NCBI GenBank assembly: GCA_023313575.1
Contig: JAJTTP010000019.1
Span: forward strand, 124,001-188,000
Direction of reading: 5' to 3'
DNA from: Eutypella sp. D-1
Taxonomy: Eukaryota; Ascomycota; Sordariomycetes; Xylariales; Diatrypaceae
DNA: 64,000 bases
Every line of letters starts with the position of its first letter. The stretch's first letter is position 1. Below are positions 22,813 to 34,787 of the stretch, piece after piece. Made by a program: the position numbers and the translations under genes. The notes under the pieces are model-generated. The model was given only the letters and a program-made list of their open reading frames with translations, did not search any database and was not told the origin of the DNA.

Positions 22813-23965
22813 CGTTGCTGTATCCTGTATGCCCGTATGCGCGATAAATTGTAAGTCGTTAGAAGTCCAAGATCCCCCGAACTAAACGCTTGGGTCTCTC
22901 GTAGATGAGCTTCATATGAAGACAAAGGCCCTTATTTGTACTAAAGTATCTCGAAAGTATTTACAATGGAGCGAAGGCGGCAAACTCTGTAGGTAGATCA
23001 CGCGGCCTTCCCTCTGTGTGCCCAGTCATTGTTCTCGTCGAACCCTTTGAAAGTTAATGCGCCGCTTCGGACAAGCCAAGGTGATTCTCGTTGGGCAACA
23101 TTGCCGGATAACCAATCTGATATGTGAGGCAAAGCGGTGCCGGCTTTTACCCTCTTTCCTCCGCCTATTACATTATTGAAAGACAATTCTCTTTAATATT
23201 CATTAAATGTAACTGGCTGTGGATCATCAGGTGTCTTCCTATAAGGCTACTAAACAGTAGACTTTCTCTTGTACTCACTGAGTTGGTTGGTTTCAGCTTG
23301 GTCTCAATGCATTAGGGAGTTTGGACAACAACGTAATGCGCTTAAATATATTTACTACATTCTCTCCCTCAATAAGCACATGCTTATTTGTTAGGTGAAA
23401 TTATGCTTCCTTGAACTCATTGATTATATTGATTTATACCGTACCGGCCCTCTAATTACTCCAAGTATGATCGGACGTGAGGCAACTACTCGCACGGCTG
23501 AGCCTATTTTTCGCCCCACTCAGGGACATCAGTGTCAGTTGCCGATCGCTTTTCTATAGTAGATAGTATACCATTTATTGATCAGCAGCCGCGACGCCCG
23601 GCCTGAAGCAATTGTGAGGTAACATTTGGGCGAATGATATGCTAGATAAGCCACTGCTTAGATAGGCCTATCTATGTGGGGCCAGCTACCCCTATTTACC
23701 CCTATCTGAGACCTAATACCCTTATGAAAACTTAACGCTTCAGACCCCTAGAGGGATGTAACACCTACTGATCCTAATAATTCCCGGGTCCTTGGAAGCA
23801 AGGATACTTATACGTGGCTGAGTGTTCCAGTCTGTCGGCGCCACAGCATCCCTTGCTCCTTTCACCATGATAGCAGGAAAACGAGACCACTAATTCTCAA
23901 GATTAATCTCTGACCTCATTTATCTCATTTATGGTATGAGGAGCATTAACCATTTCAACTATAAC
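22813..23965. other. Intergenic, no supported gene
   Basis: Upstream region of the GH43 gene. No other frame with protein-like features. Confidence 0.45.
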
Positions 23966-24559
23966 CTACCAAAAGCTCCTTTGTATTCCTGTTCGCTCCC
24001 ATGTATCCTCTCGTCTAGGGCGTAGAACGTCGATTACTTTGACTTGGCCTCGTCGTACCGGTGTTATCTTCACCTCCCGAGCAGTACATACTTCCGGCTC
24101 CGTATCGCCATCATAACCATCGGAACCCTGAACAAAAGTCATTTTGCTTGGCTCAGAGCCTCTCTCTTCCTGGATGACTCCTCCTCCAGAGTTAAATGGC
24201 CTTTTTCTTCGTGCGGGCCGATGTATGCCACGAGATATCACGGGCCGAGGGCCATGTGATATTATTCTCTCGCTACACGCATTACCTGCTCTACGTAGTC
24301 CTTCTTCATGCATTCCTTCGTTCCTCTGGATTGTTCCAGAAGGGTTTTGCCCACGACCTAAGTGCATAGCTGGTCGACTGTCCTGGCGAGTAGCGTGAAG
24401 GTTGTAGTTGTGTCTCGGTAGCTCCGTATGTACGCGTTGCTGCTTTCTTCGCGTTTTGACTTTCTTGTGGTAAAGTATATATATTATAGCAATCAGTATT
24501 ATGAATATGATTATCGCACCAGCGATAGCAGTGGGGATCCACTGGTGGGGAAGATGCAT
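23966..24559 (-). CDS. Hypothetical single-pass membrane protein with basic tail
   Basis: A 197-residue frame starts at ATG 24557-24559. A strongly hydrophobic helix at about residues 8-31 (TAIAGAIIIFIILIAIIYIL) is followed by YHKKVKTRRKQQR, a classic stop-transfer. The rest is polar and Arg-rich with predicted disorder, ending TWERTGIQRSFW. The topology suggests a very short outside segment and a cytoplasmic tail. It resembles the membrane-plus-tail exon of a larger WSC- or mucin-like receptor, so an upstream extracellular exon may be missing or unrecognised. There is no family assignment. Confidence 0.45.
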   Translation of the reverse strand: MHLPHQWIPTAIAGAIIIFIILIAIIYILYHKKVKTRRKQQRVHTELPRHNYNLHATRQDSRPAMHLGRGQNPSGTIQRNEGMHEEGLRRAGNACSERIISHGPRPVISRGIHRPARRKRPFNSGGGVIQEERGSEPSKMTFVQGSDGYDGDTEPEVCTAREVKITPVRRGQVKVIDVLRPRREDTWERTGIQRSFW

Positions 24560-25277
24560 CGTTGTGCATTGGCGATGGCCAATATTGTAGCTGTGGTTTA
24601 TACTTCAGCTTAATTTATAAGCGAAAGGATTTGGCTTACGTCTGTAGGTGGTAGACTAGCCATACAAGTTTAGGGCAGGAAAGATGCAGAACTCGATTTT
24701 CGCTTGAAAATTCTGTTTCCGGCATTGCTTGGATATCCTATCAGTTGAAATTCAAACCTTACAATAAATGTAGTATGATAATGGTAGTCGCCCGCGCCTA
24801 TAAAGGATCCCACCTTAGAGTCATCATGACATGCATTGTGTGACGAATACTACTGTCAACTCATCGGATAAATGTCATCCAGCTTCCTATGCTGATTCAT
24901 AGCTTTCTATGACTTGGTCGTGTTTTCAAGCAAACTTTGATATTTAATCTTCTTCCAGCATTATTGCATGGCCTAAGCTGGTTGATGACAGTACTGACAC
25001 GCGAATATACATGTCGATTCATTACTGGAATCAACGTACTATTGAATCCGCAACATAGAATGCTCTGCAATTGCCTATTTAAGTAACACATGAGTGTATG
25101 AGGCCTACTATTCCCAATCTATCATGATCACCTTGCCATCTCGACCCATCGAGGAACTTCAGCCGGCATCACGGCAACTCACAATGATCGCCTCAGCGTG
25201 GCCTATGCACCTTGTGTACTTTTAGTCACCTTTTCATAGGGAGAACCCGATCTCCTATAATTGTTTCTATATACTAC
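24560..25277. other. Intergenic between the membrane-protein gene and the NLR gene
   Basis: No coding sequence recognised. The right part is the NLR 3' flank. Confidence 0.45.
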
Positions 25278-28200
25278 TTATCCCAGATATACAATAGCGC
25301 TTCTATATCGAGCAAAATCACTCCTCTCTACAAGATCCGATACTTCTCCACCCAAGCTCTTCAATGCCATCTTTTTAAGCTCAACCAGAAGCGTGTGGTT
25401 CCTCGTTTCGGAACATAACGCAATGTCTAGAAAGCGGAGAATTACTCTAGACACCCCGATCATTCCTTGTTTTTGCTCATGTGGATCGATGGCTGGGTCG
25501 GCTTCCCCAATGCGCTGGTAGACGGCCTTTTTGACGATTCCAAGGTCGTCATGTGATGCAATATTGCCCAATTCAAGTACCTTTTTGGCCAAAGAGTTCA
25601 GAGCTCCAGGCTGTATTTCCTCAGCCGTTCCAAATAAGTCGACAGTCGCGTCAAAGATGGCTACTGAGTCCTGAGCCCGGGTATGTACACCTCGTACTGC
25701 TTCGTCTCCAGCAGTTGATTCGCGATAGGGATAAACCTCCTGTGCAGATTGCAAGCCCGTTTCGAGAAGTTTCCGTAGTGTAGATGTTGTAGAACTACTC
25801 CCGAGCTCGATAGCTGCACGAAGTAATCCTATACCTACAAGAGCGAAGCCGAGAGCTTCGTCATGCCTTTTGTCCTTGACGCATTCTTGATATTCCCTCC
25901 ATTTCCGATCGACCAGTTGTCTAGCCATGGACTGCATTTTACCATTGAGAACCTCGTCCCACCGTATGACCCACTCTCTGCTGAACTTTTTGAGCAGTTC
26001 TTTCCGGGAGCTCAATGCAGCTGCTCTAAGGAGCTCAAGACCAGCCTGTGCATAAACCTCAGCATTGACTTGGTCCTGGACCATGACCGCTTTTGAGAAT
26101 CGCTCTGCGAATACGCGTATGAGTTGCCGCACCGGTACCTCGCCTGCTTCGCCGAGGTCCTCCACGTCGCTGACAGCTTTTATCCAAAGCTTAGAAATGA
26201 CAAAGCAAAGGTATCTATACTTGTGCCCACGTTGGACAGCTGTAAGAAGTAGCTCGATGCCGACCAGAGCCAAGGCTTCGGCTCTCGCGAACCTTTCTTG
26301 AGGATCCAAGTGGTTGTTGGTCAAGTGCTCCTTGAGTTCATTGGCACGTTGGAGGACGACCATCTGCAACATCGGCTCACCGAAGGCTGGATACGAGATA
26401 AGGTTGTTCAGTGCCTCGACCCATGTGCTGGATATTAGCCTAATTACAGCTCTGTCATTAGTCACAATGGCTTCTTCCAGGATCTTCACCGCAGCTTGAG
26501 TCATCCGATCCAGAACTTGCGGGAAGTGCTCTCCAAGACCGTCTTGCACAAGTGCAGATCCAGCACGGCGCAAATTGGGTGATGTTGCGCCGATGGGTCT
26601 GGCTTGCAGGACTGTATCATCCTCTTCCTCCACCGAGCGTATGCCACACAGCTTTAGCAGATCTCGGAGTCTCAGCCTACGGCGAGTTCTGTAGCTCGTT
26701 GGTGCTTCAGAGCTTTCGCGTGACTGCGTGGCAAGCGCTACCACGTCGTGAAAGCAATCCTTACCAAGAGATGATAATACTTTAAGGAAGGTAGTGTCGC
26801 CAGTTCTGATTTCCTTTCCAATCAGTTTCTCGAACTGGTCGATGAGGGAGCTAATAGTGTCCATGTTATTAGCTTTGAGGGTGGCCCTGAATATCTTTCG
26901 CTGGATCTGTCGATGGTCGTGCGATCTAGAAGCGCTGGCTTTGCCATAATGTGGAGCCTTTGGATCGCTCTCTATTAACATAGCCTTTATGACTTTATGG
27001 CCACGATCATCTGCAGCTTCATAAGCCGTACCCATCGGACCCTTAGCTTTGCGAACCTTAGCACCTTTTGCCAAGAGGAGACGAACAATCCCCGGGCTCC
27101 CCTGGTAAGCCGCTGCACGAAGAGCTGGCCCGACGAGACCACTCCTATCATTGGCATTCACCCCACGGTCAAGAAGCTCTCGCACAATTTCTTCGTAATC
27201 AGTGGGCTCCACTCCCAGATTCCCTATAGCTGCAGCAGTCACGGCGCTCCCGTATGTTTTGTGCGTCGCGCGAAGATCAATTTGTTTTGAGCAGAGAAGC
27301 CTGACGAGTTCTGGATGTCCATGGAATGCAGCCGCATGTAGTGAAGTGCCAAATGGTCCCTCTTCCTCTACAATCTTGGATTTTCCAAAACGGTTGAGTA
27401 TGGCTTCGGCGCAACGACAGCATCCGATCAGGCACAGCGCTTGCAAAGCAGAACCGAAAGCACTTTGTACCTTGACGTCCGCCTGCGAATTGATAAGACA
27501 CATGATTACGTCTTCGTGATGCTTTCTGCAGGCAATGATCAAAGCCGTCTCGTTGTTTTTGTCAGTAAGATTTAGCCTAACATTTTGATCATTGATGAGC
27601 ACCTGTGCTGCCTGTGCATTCCCGTAATAAGCCGCATAGTGCAAGGGGGAACGGCCATCCTTGTCGACGCTGGAGACAAGTTTATCTGGGTAATGCTGAA
27701 TCAACTTTCGGGCTGTAAGTGCAGCGGCGTCATGATCCAATTCGTTCCGTATAGCCCAGTGGAGCGAACTCAAGCCATCATCATCACGCTTCGTCGGGTC
27801 AAGCCAACCACGTTCCATGAAAACATGAATAAATTTGTCGAGTGCAAAGTAGCTTATGATATGTTCATGAGAAACTCCACCCGGCATCGCTTTTCCTTGA
27901 CGAAGTAGGTGTACCTGAAAGGCCAGTTGAATATTTCCCTTCCTTCTTTGAGTCTCGTCCTTGTTGAACAGGATTTTCAACAGGCCGATGATCTGAGAGT
28001 GGCTTTGTTGGATCTGCGTACTGGATTCGGACTCGGAACTTATCTTGATGCTAGTGGCCCATCTAGAAGACGCGAATGAGAGAAAAGGATGTTTCTGTAA
28101 AATTGGTTCGAGTTGACTAGTATTGTACCATGTAACACCATTCCAAGGGCCTCGAGAGAAATCTGACGAACACAAGTGGGATAGGCAGAGCTCAGCAAGT

Positions 28201-29712
28201 CGACGGTTGTAGGTAGGCAGCTCATATACCCTGAAGAATTCGAGGACAGTAGTATGCGAGAATTGGAATATTCCGAGCCCGTCGTCGATGACAACCAAGT
28301 TGTTGCAGAATTGGACCACGTTGGTAGGATTAGCAGTCAGATCTTTGTGGATCATCTGGTCTATTTCTCCTCTGAGGTTCAATGATAAGGCGATAAAAAT
28401 GGCCTCTTTCGCCATAGAGCCCGAGTTATGTGCCAATAAGGCCAAGGTTCTCTGAGCGATCTGCTTCCGGAAAGAGTCCTTCAGACGCTCGAATCCTTTA
28501 GCGTGATCTTCGTAGAAGTCTTGCAATTTCTGTATGCGAGCAACATCCTTAAGTGCATGTTCAACTTGTGATTGCATTACCATTGCACAAATTCTCAGCA
28601 CTTGCAGATGTACCAATAGGAACCTAGAGGCTTTTCGTTAGCCCGAACTCGACAGATAAATTCGTGTTACTGACATTCCATTTGCCTGTTTCAACAACTC
28701 ATCATGTGTCCTCTCTCTGAGATCTGGCCGTGCGTCAAAAATTGCTGACCTGAGGTTCATACGCAGGTACAACTGAATGGCATGTTGGGTACGCTCAGGA
28801 GTAACCTCAATCGTAGACCACTCGTACCCCCGCAGCTTGTCGATACCATTGCAATCCCGGGAGCTTATAGCTAGACGAAGACGACGGTCGCTCTTCTTCG
28901 CATAGAGCCTTTTAATCATGGTATTTAGTCCAGAGAATAGTCTGTAGTGAGATTGGTGGGGAAGCTGATCCAACGCATCAACGACGATAAATATATCCTC
29001 ATTCTGTGACATGGCCAGTAACTCATGAAGCTCTTTTTCAACATGTTCGATGGAAGAACGGCGCCCGAAGTGATCGACCGCCCGTTTCTCAGGGCCCCTG
29101 ATTGCTTGTTCCCAGAAGGTCTTTAGCATGTCATGGTAAACACGATCGCTCTTTTCCTCAGCTCCAAAGGGGACATAAAAATACAGCAGCCGAGGGTCAC
29201 TGTTAGTATTTGCTGGAGGCCGAACCGGCTGGATACTGTCGATCACCCGAGACCTAGAATATACGAGACTTAAACTCCACTCGTGCCTATGATAAATTAG
29301 ATGTCGTGATTCTTAGCACTGACATTAGAGTTGATTTGCCACATCCAGCTGCGTTCTGATTAGTCTAGGCTCCCACTTGTCTGTACCTAAGAGAACCTAC
29401 GACGACCGTAAAGCCAGAAAAGTGAGCACCCTCTCTCCATGTTCTTCCAGGTCTTGAACTCAGCCTCCCGCAACAGCCATTCGCACGTCTCAGACCCAGC
29501 CCATGCTTCCTTGAAGTCTTCATGCTTCCTTAGCATAGCATGCTTCGGTGTCAATTCCCCGTTCTCGTTGACGTCTGCGAGTGTCAGTCTGGTGGAGTAG
29601 AAAAGACGGAAAACGTGTAAAACTCACAGGTTACATTGTCGCCGGTGTGGTATGCCACCGTGTCACCAATATTGCCAGTCTGATTGATCGTGACAGGTTC
29701 ATTTTCACTCAT
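25278..29712 (-). CDS. NACHT-ankyrin NOD-like receptor with N-terminal amyloid-like motif
   Basis: Five exons: 29628-29712, 29401-29574, 29324-29348, 28675-29253 and 25278-28623. All four introns (51-70 bp) have GTGAGT, GTAGGT or GTCAGT donors and YAG acceptors. The sum is 4209 nt, 1402 residues. Residues 1-28 form a short motif (INQTGNIGDTVAYHTGDN at 9-26). The NACHT domain follows, with Walker A GRPGCGKST (85-93, assembled across a splice) and Walker B FIVVDALDQLP (about 183-193). About six ankyrin repeats lie at 565-840. A long helical C-terminus has about four ~70-residue repeats (990-1250). Fungal NLRs sense non-self and activate effectors by oligomerising. The short pre-NACHT motif matches the tail of the HeLo protein encoded 745 bp upstream on the same strand, marking a receptor-effector pair. 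No frameshift was seen. Confidence 0.88.
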
Positions 29713-30457
29713 TGCGATCACGGACGCTGGTCAATTCTCAACCAGCCGATGTAGTAGAAGTGAGCAAATTGATATTGGAAATTCGTGTGCTACATAAAAC
29801 AAGGTTATCGCGCTGGAGACCATGGAAGCGCTCAATTATATTCGCCATATGATCTAGTGCGTGCAGGGCAGGCTATAATATACGTTTTAAGCCGCCAAGA
29901 GCGTAGTATAGCAGTCGATCCTGAACAGAATCTCTGGCAGCGAGTAAGAGCCTGCTCAGTCGCATATATTACTGGATGATATTAATGGCTGCCTACATGG
30001 GATACCGGTGTGATCGTAGTAACTGAACGGCAAAACTACAGTGATGGCATGTCCACCCAACGTGAGCTGTGGAGAGTTCCGCCGCGACGGTGTCAAGAGG
30101 ACCTAGCTACAATCCAGAGGCATGGCCATTACGTTTACGTACAACAATATTGACTTGGCAGCAGCAGCACAATAATCACGGATAGCGTATCATATCTTGG
30201 TGCCCAATGTGTACAGTAGTGACTCAAAGGTTCTCCACCAAACAGGGCATTGGTACTACTAAACCGTGACTATGATGATATGCCTTAATACGAAACATAT
30301 AGCCTAATGAAGGCAGTCTACACCCTATCATTCCCAAGAGTGGACCTCACTTCTGCACATCACAAAGCTGAACTATGCAAATCGGATAGTTTGAACATGA
30401 TGATCACTCATAACTGGCTATATGACCTACTCCTATTTCCCGCAGGTTCCACCACCA
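29713..30457. other. Spacer between HeLo and NLR genes
   Basis: 745 bp separate two genes on the same strand. It holds the HeLo 3' flank and the NLR promoter. No coding sequence or obvious element is visible. Confidence 0.5.
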
Positions 30458-31243
30458 TCAGTTGAACGTGTTCGTCTGTGAACTGTTGGCACCATAGCTG
30501 ATGCCTTTGTTGTGGCCCTTGTGGATTCCCACCGTGCTGCCAGTGTTGTAGGACTGGTTGATAACGGTCCCCGCTTGACTAGCATTCAGCTTCTTGTCCA
30601 CGGAGGTCTCCAGCCAAGGATCGCATCCCCCGATGACCTCTTTCAGATCCTCCAAGTTGGCCTTGCTGATCCCACCGCACTCCTCCTCACTAAGCTCTGC
30701 CAGCTTCTCGCGGTCATCCTCCGGCATGAGCCTCTCCAGGCCGTCTACGAGCTCGGAGATGTCGGCTATGAACTTGTCGAAGTGCTCCTTCTTGTAGAAG
30801 ACCCACTTCAGGCATTCGATGGCCTTGGTAGTTTGGGCTTTTCGCTTGCGGAGGAACTGCGTGAACCGGGTTCGGACTTTCTTCAAATTCATCGGCAAGC
30901 ACGATTCGGGGTCGAGTGCCTGCGCGCCAGCCGCGTCTATCTTCTTTCGCACCGCGCTCGCCTGACGTTCGGTCCTGACCAGGCGATCACTGATTCCTTC
31001 GAGGATCTCCAGCATAGACGCTACGTCGTAGGCGACTTGGGGGGTACCGCTCCCGTTGTTAAGAATGCTGTCGATTGTAGTGATGTTGGCAATCTCGCCC
31101 CAACGGGAAAGCCGAAGCTGAATGATGTCAAGCTTCAGCTGGCACGAGTCGAAATCATCTTGGAAATCCCGCGCCAGCTGGATGCGACCCAGGGTCTCGA
31201 TACCAAATTGGTAAAGACTAAGGGCCGTTCCCACGCTCTCCAT
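30458..31243 (-). CDS. HeLo-domain cell-death effector with C-terminal amyloid-like motif
   Basis: Single exon, 261 residues, ATG at 31241-31243. The N-terminal about 215 residues match the HeLo domain (PF14479): a hydrophobic first helix (VGTALSLYQFGIETLGRIQL) followed by DSCQLKLDIIQLRLSRWGE and further amphipathic helices. HeLo domains of HET-S-type proteins form membrane-permeabilising pores when a C-terminal prion-forming region folds as amyloid. Here the tail (about 220-261) is Asn/Gly/Ser/Thr-rich and holds INQSYNTGSTVGIHKGHN at 228-245. This is collinear with the NLR N-terminal motif, with ten identities in 18 positions. The tail is a low-charge, likely disordered segment until templated. 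The role as executioner of the adjacent NLR is inference from architecture and adjacency. Confidence 0.88.
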   Translation of the reverse strand: MESVGTALSLYQFGIETLGRIQLARDFQDDFDSCQLKLDIIQLRLSRWGEIANITTIDSILNNGSGTPQVAYDVASMLEILEGISDRLVRTERQASAVRKKIDAAGAQALDPESCLPMNLKKVRTRFTQFLRKRKAQTTKAIECLKWVFYKKEHFDKFIADISELVDGLERLMPEDDREKLAELSEEECGGISKANLEDLKEVIGGCDPWLETSVDKKLNASQAGTVINQSYNTGSTVGIHKGHNKGISYGANSSQTNTFN

Positions 31244-34200
31244 GGTAGCTCAAAGAAACACAAAATCAGGATTTAGGGATGCTGTGTACTGTTGGAGTTT
31301 GAGGGAATGCCAGATTAGAGAAAGGGGCTGTCCATTTAAACTCCGATATAACTATCACGAGGGCACACGAGGGTGGCTGGTGGATCTTGTGATTGTAGGC
31401 ATACGGCTCTGTGCAGTTGGGCTCGAACACGAAACAGCCTAACAGTGAGTCATCCGAGGTCCTACACGCTCCAGCATCCAATATCTAGAAGACCAATAGG
31501 AATATAATTCAGTCTGTCGAAAGGAAAGCCTACACTGGGCATGACGTGTGTAGGTTGGATACTGATGGTCGAGATCGACACTATGGGAGAAAGTCTGCTC
31601 CCTGGCATACTATCGATGGCCACGGGGCCTCCAACTATCCCACTGAGTGAACATATGGTATATCCGTCCCAAGGACGGGTACAAACTCCGCGTTGCCTTT
31701 ATCCTACCTTACGCATATGGCTGTGATAGCTAAGCCCTGTCGATGGGCAGGAACAATTTCAGCCAGTGACAGCCTTACCCCAAGCATGTCTAGCCCATTA
31801 GCATAGTACGCTATGACGAATACCGTGCCCATATCACATACATACTACGCCTATGCATTCTTCGCAGGTGGTGGGGGCATAGTGTTCAGGTTAGGGCATC
31901 AAGCACCAGTCGTTATCGCATAAGTTGATTTACTTACAGGCTCTCCTGCATATGAGGTTATGACATTTGTTGCCAAGGCTTTCTAATTAATGAATCACAT
32001 GAAGTCCCACAGGAAATCAAGCTCTGGAGTCGCGCAGCTTGTTGTTAGACCCGAGGCCATCTCCACCTTCGGCCCCGATCGACCAGCCATAATTGCCTGC
32101 GTGCTTAGATAGTAAGCATAATTACGGGAGAAACGTCGCTACCCGCATCGGCCCCGTGCTCAGGAGATAGGAGGGCAAGCAAAATTTTTCTCTATGTCGA
32201 AATTTGGTATGTAGCCCCTTGATTGACTTGTCGCCACTGGCGCGAGGTATGCCATACAGTCGTAGCTCCACTAGATGTGAAAGAGAGATTGCGCGATGAG
32301 GCTGAGCACCCTCAGTTCATAACCGCACCTCGTCCCTGCGCATTACCGCTGAAAGATTGAAGAGCTACGATAGTGGATACGCCCTCCCGCTCGCCGGAAG
32401 ATTAGGTGTGTAATTTATCTTGGCATATGCCACATCTATCCTCTGCTTCTAGCAGTTGTAGCACCGCCACAATACCGAGAACAATGTCTCAAGAGAAACG
32501 CTGTAAATCTTAAAAAACGAGGGCTGGTTATGGCAAGGCTTACGAGCCCGCCGGAAGATGACGACGGCCTCTGTCGGAGCAGATGGAAAAGGAAGAAGCT
32601 AAGTAGGTAAGCCTAAGGGCTTCGAAGAGTAACGCGCCTGCGCCTCCCTTTCTCTCCCTATGGTAAGCAACAGTAGTTAGACGGCCCGCCAGAGGGCTCG
32701 GTGAAGACGTGTATCACCCTATTTACAACCCGCACCAGAAGACTACGGATGTAAGCTAGCTATCTCAGCGTGCTACCACTCACCCACTGCAAACACAACA
32801 CAGCACAACACCCCACGACAAAATCGGGGTCAAGTCAAGGACTCCCGAGGATCGATGTAGATGTATGCATATATGCAATATTATGTAATGTATAATGTAT
32901 GTTCTGGATGGATGGATGTACACAACTCAACTAAACTAAACCTAGACTAGAAAAAAAAAAGGGAACCCAAAACCCCAAACAAAACAGAAGTAAAAAAAAA
33001 AGGGCTCTCTCTTTCTCTTTTTTTTGTTCATTAAATTCATGCCTATTATGCAATAGTGGTATCATGTCTTGACAAAAAAGGTTCTAAAGTAAGGGGGGTG
33101 TGTGTGGTGTGTGTAGTTTATGTGGTTGGTGGTGGGGGATGGTTTGGTGGTGAGGTTGGGTTGGGTTGGGTTGGGTTGGCTGCCACATAGTTGAGAATGA
33201 AGGAGGGTCGAGGCCGGGAGATTAACTACATGGCCGTGAGTGGGTGAGTTTGGAGGTTGAGGTTCTGTTTCCCCTGTGCTGTCCTATTTCGGTCGGTGTG
33301 CTTCCCCTTTTTCTCTTCTTGTCACGGAGGCTCGCCCTCTTATCTTCCCCCTCCCCTCCTCCCCCCCTCTCACGGCAGATAGTCTATCAGCTTGGACCCC
33401 TCCGCCTCCTCCCCAGACGGGGTAAGCTATGTCCTGTCCCCTCCTCTCTCCTTCCCCCTTCCCCCCCGGCAGTGTTCTGTACCAGGATCTGTACCAACAT
33501 GCGAGCGAGCGAGGTGTGGGTGGAAGAAGAGACCAACCAGTCAGGCAAGGAGAGGGAAGGGGGGGAATGCAGACCAACCCAGAAACCATACCTCCGAAAC
33601 ACATCCGCCCCCCCGCAACGTAAGGAGACCGGGGAACGACATAGAACAGAGATCTGATAAGATAATGAAGAAAAAAAAGATAAGGAAAAGTAGGGTTCTT
33701 GTGACATTGTGGCAGGCCAGCCCACCTGGACATTTGGACAGACAGGTAGGTAGGCAGCGGGGTGCTACAACAAAGGAAAAGGAGAAATGAACAGCTGAGT
33801 TTAGTTGAGAGTTCGGGTTTATAAATGACAGAACAGATGTCGTCGTGCAGGACCGGCCAAGTTGACTGGCCGACCAAAACATGGGGGGACGGAGACGCGC
33901 GTCTAAGGTAAATTCTTTTCGAGAAAAAAAAAAGGGGGGGCGGGGGGGGAGAGAGGAGAAAAACACACAACACAAAGGATCCTGCGCCGCTATGCCCATC
34001 ACAAATGCCGAAAAGGAAGGAGAAAAAAAAAGCAAAGCCAGAACACTGCACGCTCCCCCTCCCCTCTACCATTCTAAATTTTCTCGCGATCCAGTTCGCC
34101 ATGGCCAGCGTAGCGAAATACTCGGCGGATGGGATGGCCCCTATTCCAAGTCGCCGGAGGAGAAAACCGTAGGTAACCAACCAATGGTGCCAAAGAAGAA

Positions 34201-34787
34201 CAAACGCCGGCTGATCCCAGGTTGGTTACGGCCGTTGTCTCGGTTCGCGACGGGGGGGGGGGGGGGGGGTATATGCTCTCCCTCTCCTCTTTCCCAATAA
34301 GTTCGCCTTTTCACCACAAACTGGATTTTGGTTTCTTTCTACCTCCACCTCCGCCACAAACAAACTTCGTGTCGCGTTATTTGCTGTTCGGATCTGACGA
34401 TGATATCGAAAGCGGTTTTCGTGGCAGACGCTTTGTGTGTATAAACCTGCAAAACTCCATAAAAATAAAAATAAAAAACTAAACTCGTGTGATGTAAAAA
34501 AAACGAAACGCCCTTTTTAGATCCGAATTCTATGAAGAGTTGGCTTTGCTTTGTAATAAGGACAAGAGAGAGAGACAGAGAGAGAGCGCGGAGGGGATGG
34601 CCGTGGCGTGGTTGAAACAACTGGCGGGCCTCCCTTCCCACTTCGCCCTTTTAGAATGCAAGAAAACTGATTCCCATACAAAAATACTCGCGCCTCAACC
34701 GCTTGAAACTCGGGTACGTACACCCTCAGCGAGAGACGTGCTGCAGCACCCCCCAAAAGATTATATACGACCTCGTGTGTGTACCTC
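31244..34787. other. 3.5-kb intergenic region, pyrimidine-rich in its right half
   Basis: No supported gene. About 33000-34300 is low-complexity: GT/TTGGG runs near 33100-33180, C/T-rich tracts at about 33240-33480, and A and G homopolymers. Long motif-free frames here are compositional. This stretch is where the sequence changes from accessory to conserved gene content. Confidence 0.45.
34250..34269. repeat. Poly-G homopolymer tract
   Basis: An uninterrupted run of about 19-20 G in the 3' flank of the PI4P 5-kinase gene, a likely sequencing and polymorphism hotspot. Confidence 0.8.

Noticed and set aside
30512..31276. 254-residue plus-strand frame opposite the HeLo gene
   Set aside because: It is the antisense shadow of a codon-biased HeLo exon and has no family features.
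33284..34180. 298-residue minus-strand frame in the region left of mss4
   Set aside because: Built from C/T and G/A-rich low-complexity DNA. It contains homopolymer-coded runs and no domain; several frames overlap there on both strands.
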